This document shows, piece by piece, positions 14,995 to 17,887 of a stretch of DNA of 17,887 bases. The position numbers and the translations under genes are program-made. Source of the DNA: CAXPZW01 sp049594615. GTDB lineage: Bacteria; Bacteroidota; Bacteroidia; Flavobacteriales_D; Sanyastnellaceae. The stretch spans positions 1-17,887 of the forward strand of contig JBMYJR010000057.1 in the NCBI GenBank assembly GCA_049594615.1, given 5' to 3'. The notes under the pieces are model-generated. The model was not told the DNA's origin, ran no database searches, and saw only the letters and a list, made by a program, of their open reading frames with translations. The stretch's first letter is position 1; each line of letters begins with the position of its first letter.

Positions 14995-16858
14995 CGGTGT
15001 TTTCGGAAACCAACCCGGTGACCAACTCAAAGATGCGGTCGCGCGCATGAACGGTGCCCTGGCGCACCGTGGACCAAATGCGCAAGGCCTCTACACCGGC
15101 GAAGGCGTTGTGTTGGGCCACCGCCGGCTGTCCATCATCGATTTAGCTGCGCACGCCAACCAACCCATGCACAGTGCAGACGGCCGGTACGTTCTGGTGT
15201 TCAACGGGGAATTGTACAACTACCGTGAGCTCCGAGGGCAACTCGCTGACCACACCTTTCGCACCGACTCGGACACCGAAGTGGTCCTGGCAGCTTGGCA
15301 GAAGTGGGGTGCCAAGTGTTTGCTGCGGTTCAACGGCATGTTTGCGTTTGCTGTGTGGGACAGCCACGAACAAGAACTCTTTTTGGTGCGCGATCGCTTG
15401 GGCATCAAGCCCCTGTATATCACGCGCCAAGGTCAGCAGTGGGTTTTTGCCAGCGAAATCCGCGCGCTGCTTGCCAGTGGACTCGTGCCCGCACGCATGG
15501 ACCACACCGCGCTGATCGATTACCTGCGCTACCAAACCGTACACGCTCCAAAAACGATGCTGGAAGGGGTGGAGTTGGTGCCCCCGGCCACCGTCATTCG
15601 GATCCAAGACAACGAGGCCACCTCGACCATTTACTGGAGCCCAGAAACCCATTGGAGCCGAGAAGCCCAGTATGCCGAGCCAGCCGTAGTTCGCAAAGCC
15701 ATTCGCGAAAAACTTCGGGCCAGCGTTGAACTGCGCATGCGTGCAGATGTGCCCTTTGGCGCCTTCCTCAGTGGTGGCATTGATTCCAGCGCCATCGTAG
15801 GGTTGATGGCCGAGGTGAGCGATCATCCCGTGCAGACCTTCTCGGTCACCTTTGACGAGGAGGCGTTCAACGAGGGCGCTTATGCGCGAATGGTGGCCGA
15901 CAAGTTCAATACCCGCCACACCGATATCCGCCTTCGTCCAGACGATTTCCTGGAGGCCATCCCCCATGCGTTGGCCGCCATGGATCACCCCAGTGGAGAC
16001 GGTCCCAACACCTACACCGTGTCCAAAGTGACCAAAGAGGCGGGCGTGACCATGGCCCTCTCTGGCTTGGGCGGCGACGAGCTGTTTGCCGGGTATCCGG
16101 TGTTTAAGCGCATGGTGCAAATCCGTTCGCGCAAGTGGTTGACCAGCTTTCCTCGGTTCATGAAGAACGCCGTAGGGCAAGGGATGCGTACCCTCAAGCC
16201 GGGTGTGGCTTCCGACAAAATCCACCAAGTGTTGGTGTCGGAGTACTTGGACTTTGAATATGTCTATCCGCTGGAGCGTCAAGTGCTGCTGGATCCCGTC
16301 ATTTCTAAGTTGGTAGGGGCTGGCAAATTGCCGGTGAGCGCAGTACGCCGCTTGCTGGAAGATCGGATTGTGCACGGCACTGCGGGGTTTGATCTGCCAG
16401 TATTGAGTAAGGTGTCTGTGGCGGAGATGGCCAGCTACATGCAACACGTGTTGCTGCGCGACTCGGATCAGATGAGCATGGCCCATGCGCTGGAGGTACG
16501 TGTGCCCTTCTTGGACCACAGCCTGGTGGAGTATGCCATGGGCATTCCTGACTTGGAAAAGTTCCCTCAAACACCCAAGCAGCTTTTGATCGAGAGCCTC
16601 GATGGTTTGTTGCCAGAGGCGGTGTACAACCGTCCCAAGATGGGCTTCACCTTCCCGTGGGAAGTGTGGATGAAGGAAGCACTGCGCCCGCTTTGCACCG
16701 GTCACCTTAAGCGCCTGGGAGAACGTGAGCCATTCAAGGGTCAAGTGCTGGACCAATTGTGGACCCGATTTGAAAAGGGTGATTCACGTGTGAAATGGTC
16801 GCACCTGTGGCCACTTGTTGTACTCGAAGACTGGTTAGAGCGCCATGGGGTCCAATAA
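14981..16858 (+). CDS. Asparagine-synthase-like glutamine amidotransferase 2 (canonical motifs)
   Basis: A 625-residue AsnB-family protein with a class II glutaminase domain (MCGISG with Cys2, RLSIIDL, NGELYNY, SDTEVVL) and an ATP-dependent synthetase domain (SGGIDS at 264-269, SGLGGDELFAGY from 361, SMAHALEVRVPFLDH). Its motifs are closer to the standard family than those of the copy at 5709. Related proteins in polysaccharide loci (WbpS-like) are proposed to amidate uronic acids in the glycan, which I consider more likely here than asparagine synthesis. The ATG at 14981 is fixed by the need for Cys2. It overlaps the SDR gene by 14 bases at its start and the last GT by 14 bases at its end, so the three are surely co-transcribed. 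Confidence 0.9.
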   Translation: MCGISGVFGNQPGDQLKDAVARMNGALAHRGPNAQGLYTGEGVVLGHRRLSIIDLAAHANQPMHSADGRYVLVFNGELYNYRELRGQLADHTFRTDSDTEVVLAAWQKWGAKCLLRFNGMFAFAVWDSHEQELFLVRDRLGIKPLYITRQGQQWVFASEIRALLASGLVPARMDHTALIDYLRYQTVHAPKTMLEGVELVPPATVIRIQDNEATSTIYWSPETHWSREAQYAEPAVVRKAIREKLRASVELRMRADVPFGAFLSGGIDSSAIVGLMAEVSDHPVQTFSVTFDEEAFNEGAYARMVADKFNTRHTDIRLRPDDFLEAIPHALAAMDHPSGDGPNTYTVSKVTKEAGVTMALSGLGGDELFAGYPVFKRMVQIRSRKWLTSFPRFMKNAVGQGMRTLKPGVASDKIHQVLVSEYLDFEYVYPLERQVLLDPVISKLVGAGKLPVSAVRRLLEDRIVHGTAGFDLPVLSKVSVAEMASYMQHVLLRDSDQMSMAHALEVRVPFLDHSLVEYAMGIPDLEKFPQTPKQLLIESLDGLLPEAVYNRPKMGFTFPWEVWMKEALRPLCTGHLKRLGEREPFKGQVLDQLWTRFEKGDSRVKWSHLWPLVVLEDWLERHGVQ

Positions 16859-17887
16859 GCAACTCAAGATTTTGGTGTTCATCGATTGGTACCTGCCCGG
16901 GTTCAAGGCCGGTGGTCCCATCCGATCCATCGCCAACCTGGTGGCGCGTCTGCCCCATGATTTTTCCATTGTGACTTCCGACAGGGATCACATGGCCGAT
17001 GCACCGTATCCGAATGTACCCACAAGTACTTGGGTGAACGGAGCCGGACGCGAGCGGGTGATGTACCTGCCTGCAGAAGAACAGAAGCCTGCGACCTACC
17101 GCCGACTCATGAAAGAGCTGGACTACGACGTGATCTACGTCAACAGTTTGTTTTCACCGCGGTTTGCGCTCATGCCTTTGTTGGCTGCGCGTAAAGCCAA
17201 GGGGCGCGCACGTGTCATTGTGGCTCCGCGAGGTATGCTTAAGGATGGCGCTCTTTCGGTCAAGGCGGGCAAGAAGAAGTGGTTTTTGCGGGCGGCCAAA
17301 GTAGTTGGCCTGTTCAAGGGTGTTCGCTGGCACGCAACAAGCTTTGATGAGCGCAAAGAGATCATGCGCCAGTTCGGCAAGGTGGAGGTCAAGGTAGCGC
17401 CCAACTTGGTGGGATATGCAGAGGCACCGGGCGCTCCCCTGCCAAAGTCTGCTGGATCGGTGAAATTGGTGTCTGTGGCCCGCGTATCGCCAGAGAAAAA
17501 CGTGCTGCACGCCTTGCAGTTCATCAAAGGGGCCAATGCTGCTTTGGGGCATTGGGAATTGACCTGGTACGGTGTCCACCAAGACCCGGAATACCTCGCT
17601 GAATGCCAAGCCATGGCAGACAGCATCCCGCATGCGAGCATTCATTTTCCGGGTGAAATTCACCCGCAACACCTGACCAAGGTGCTGGCAGATGCACACT
17701 TCTTTTACCTGCCTACCCTCGGTGAGAACTTTGGCCACGCCATTGTAGAAGCCCTCTTGGCGGCCAAGCCTGTGCTGATCTCAGATCGCACCCCTTGGAC
17801 CAAGCTCGAGGAACGTCACGCGGGTTGGACCTTGCCGCTCGACCGCATCTTGTTTTCTGAAATGCTCAACCACCTGGTGGCCATGGA
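16845..17887 (+). CDS. Glycosyltransferase, family GT4, 3' truncated by window edge
   Basis: An open frame of 347 codons running off the right edge, so the C-terminal end is missing. It starts at the ATG inside the end of amidotransferase 2 (14-base overlap). The N-terminus ILVFIDWYLPGFKAGGPIRS carries the Gly-rich acceptor-domain loop of GT4 enzymes. The middle has VIYVNSLFSPRFALMPL and VIVAPRGMLKDGALS, the latter a pattern seen in capsule/EPS GT4 proteins. The donor domain begins at KLVSVARVSPEKNVLHAL and has the E-x7-E motif in LGENFGHAIVEAL (E294 and E302). Most of the fold is present, with perhaps 40-60 residues missing if of usual length. It should add a sugar to the repeat unit; specificity is unknown. 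Confidence 0.9.
   Translation, partial: MGSNKQLKILVFIDWYLPGFKAGGPIRSIANLVARLPHDFSIVTSDRDHMADAPYPNVPTSTWVNGAGRERVMYLPAEEQKPATYRRLMKELDYDVIYVNSLFSPRFALMPLLAARKAKGRARVIVAPRGMLKDGALSVKAGKKKWFLRAAKVVGLFKGVRWHATSFDERKEIMRQFGKVEVKVAPNLVGYAEAPGAPLPKSAGSVKLVSVARVSPEKNVLHALQFIKGANAALGHWELTWYGVHQDPEYLAECQAMADSIPHASIHFPGEIHPQHLTKVLADAHFFYLPTLGENFGHAIVEALLAAKPVLISDRTPWTKLEERHAGWTLPLDRILFSEMLNHLVAM

Noticed and set aside
1..17887. CRISPR arrays, tRNA or rRNA genes, insertion sequences
   Set aside because: No regularly spaced repeats, cloverleaf-like sequence, rRNA segment or transposase was recognised. The only tandem repeat is the in-frame 18-bp repeat at 341-430.

Overview
The window looks like part of a surface-polysaccharide (capsule, exopolysaccharide or O-antigen) locus from a member of the Bacteroidota, probably Flavobacteriales-like, with moderately high GC. 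The evidence is two secreted proteins with C-terminal type IX secretion (T9SS) sorting domains, the absence of clear Shine-Dalgarno sequences before the genes, two matches to the Bacteroidota -7 promoter consensus TAnnTTTG, and a Wzc-type tyrosine kinase next to glycosyltransferases. I cannot place it at genus level.

Layout. Bases 2-469 hold the 3' end of a BY-kinase (Wzc-like) gene with a striking tyrosine-rich repeat tail. Bases 470-986 have no convincing gene. Two convergent genes follow: a PPC/FN3-like T9SS cargo protein (987-2699, +) and a PKD-domain T9SS cargo protein (2715-3818, -). From 4030 to the right edge everything is on the + strand and tightly packed, with overlaps or gaps of 1-14 nt. 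The only real break is 9159-9277, which carries a candidate internal promoter. The order is: MurG/arabinokinase-type GT-B protein, short CMP-sugar synthetase (NeuA family), asparagine-synthase-like amidotransferase 1, a 130-aa half-length NeuB-like protein, GT4, GT4, acyltransferase-3, Wzy-like polymerase/ligase, GT4, extended SDR sugar-nucleotide epimerase/dehydratase, amidotransferase 2, and a GT4 cut by the window edge.

How the genes may work together. The SDR enzyme and the CMP-sugar-type enzymes would supply activated sugars. Four or five glycosyltransferases would build a repeat unit, which the acyltransferase and the two amidotransferases decorate. The Wzy-like protein polymerises or ligates it, and the Wzc-type kinase controls export and chain length. 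No Wzx flippase, Wza porin or initiating phosphoglycosyltransferase is visible, so the locus must extend beyond the window or these functions lie elsewhere.

The most interesting part is 4030-7947. A GT-B protein, a reduced NeuA-like cytidylyltransferase with an altered metal motif, an amidotransferase and a NeuB-like protein lacking its second half are translationally packed together. This resembles a nonulosonic-acid cassette (NeuC/PseG, NeuA/PseF, NeuB/PseI), but its key enzymes are short and altered, so it may be a repurposed or undescribed sugar-modification module.
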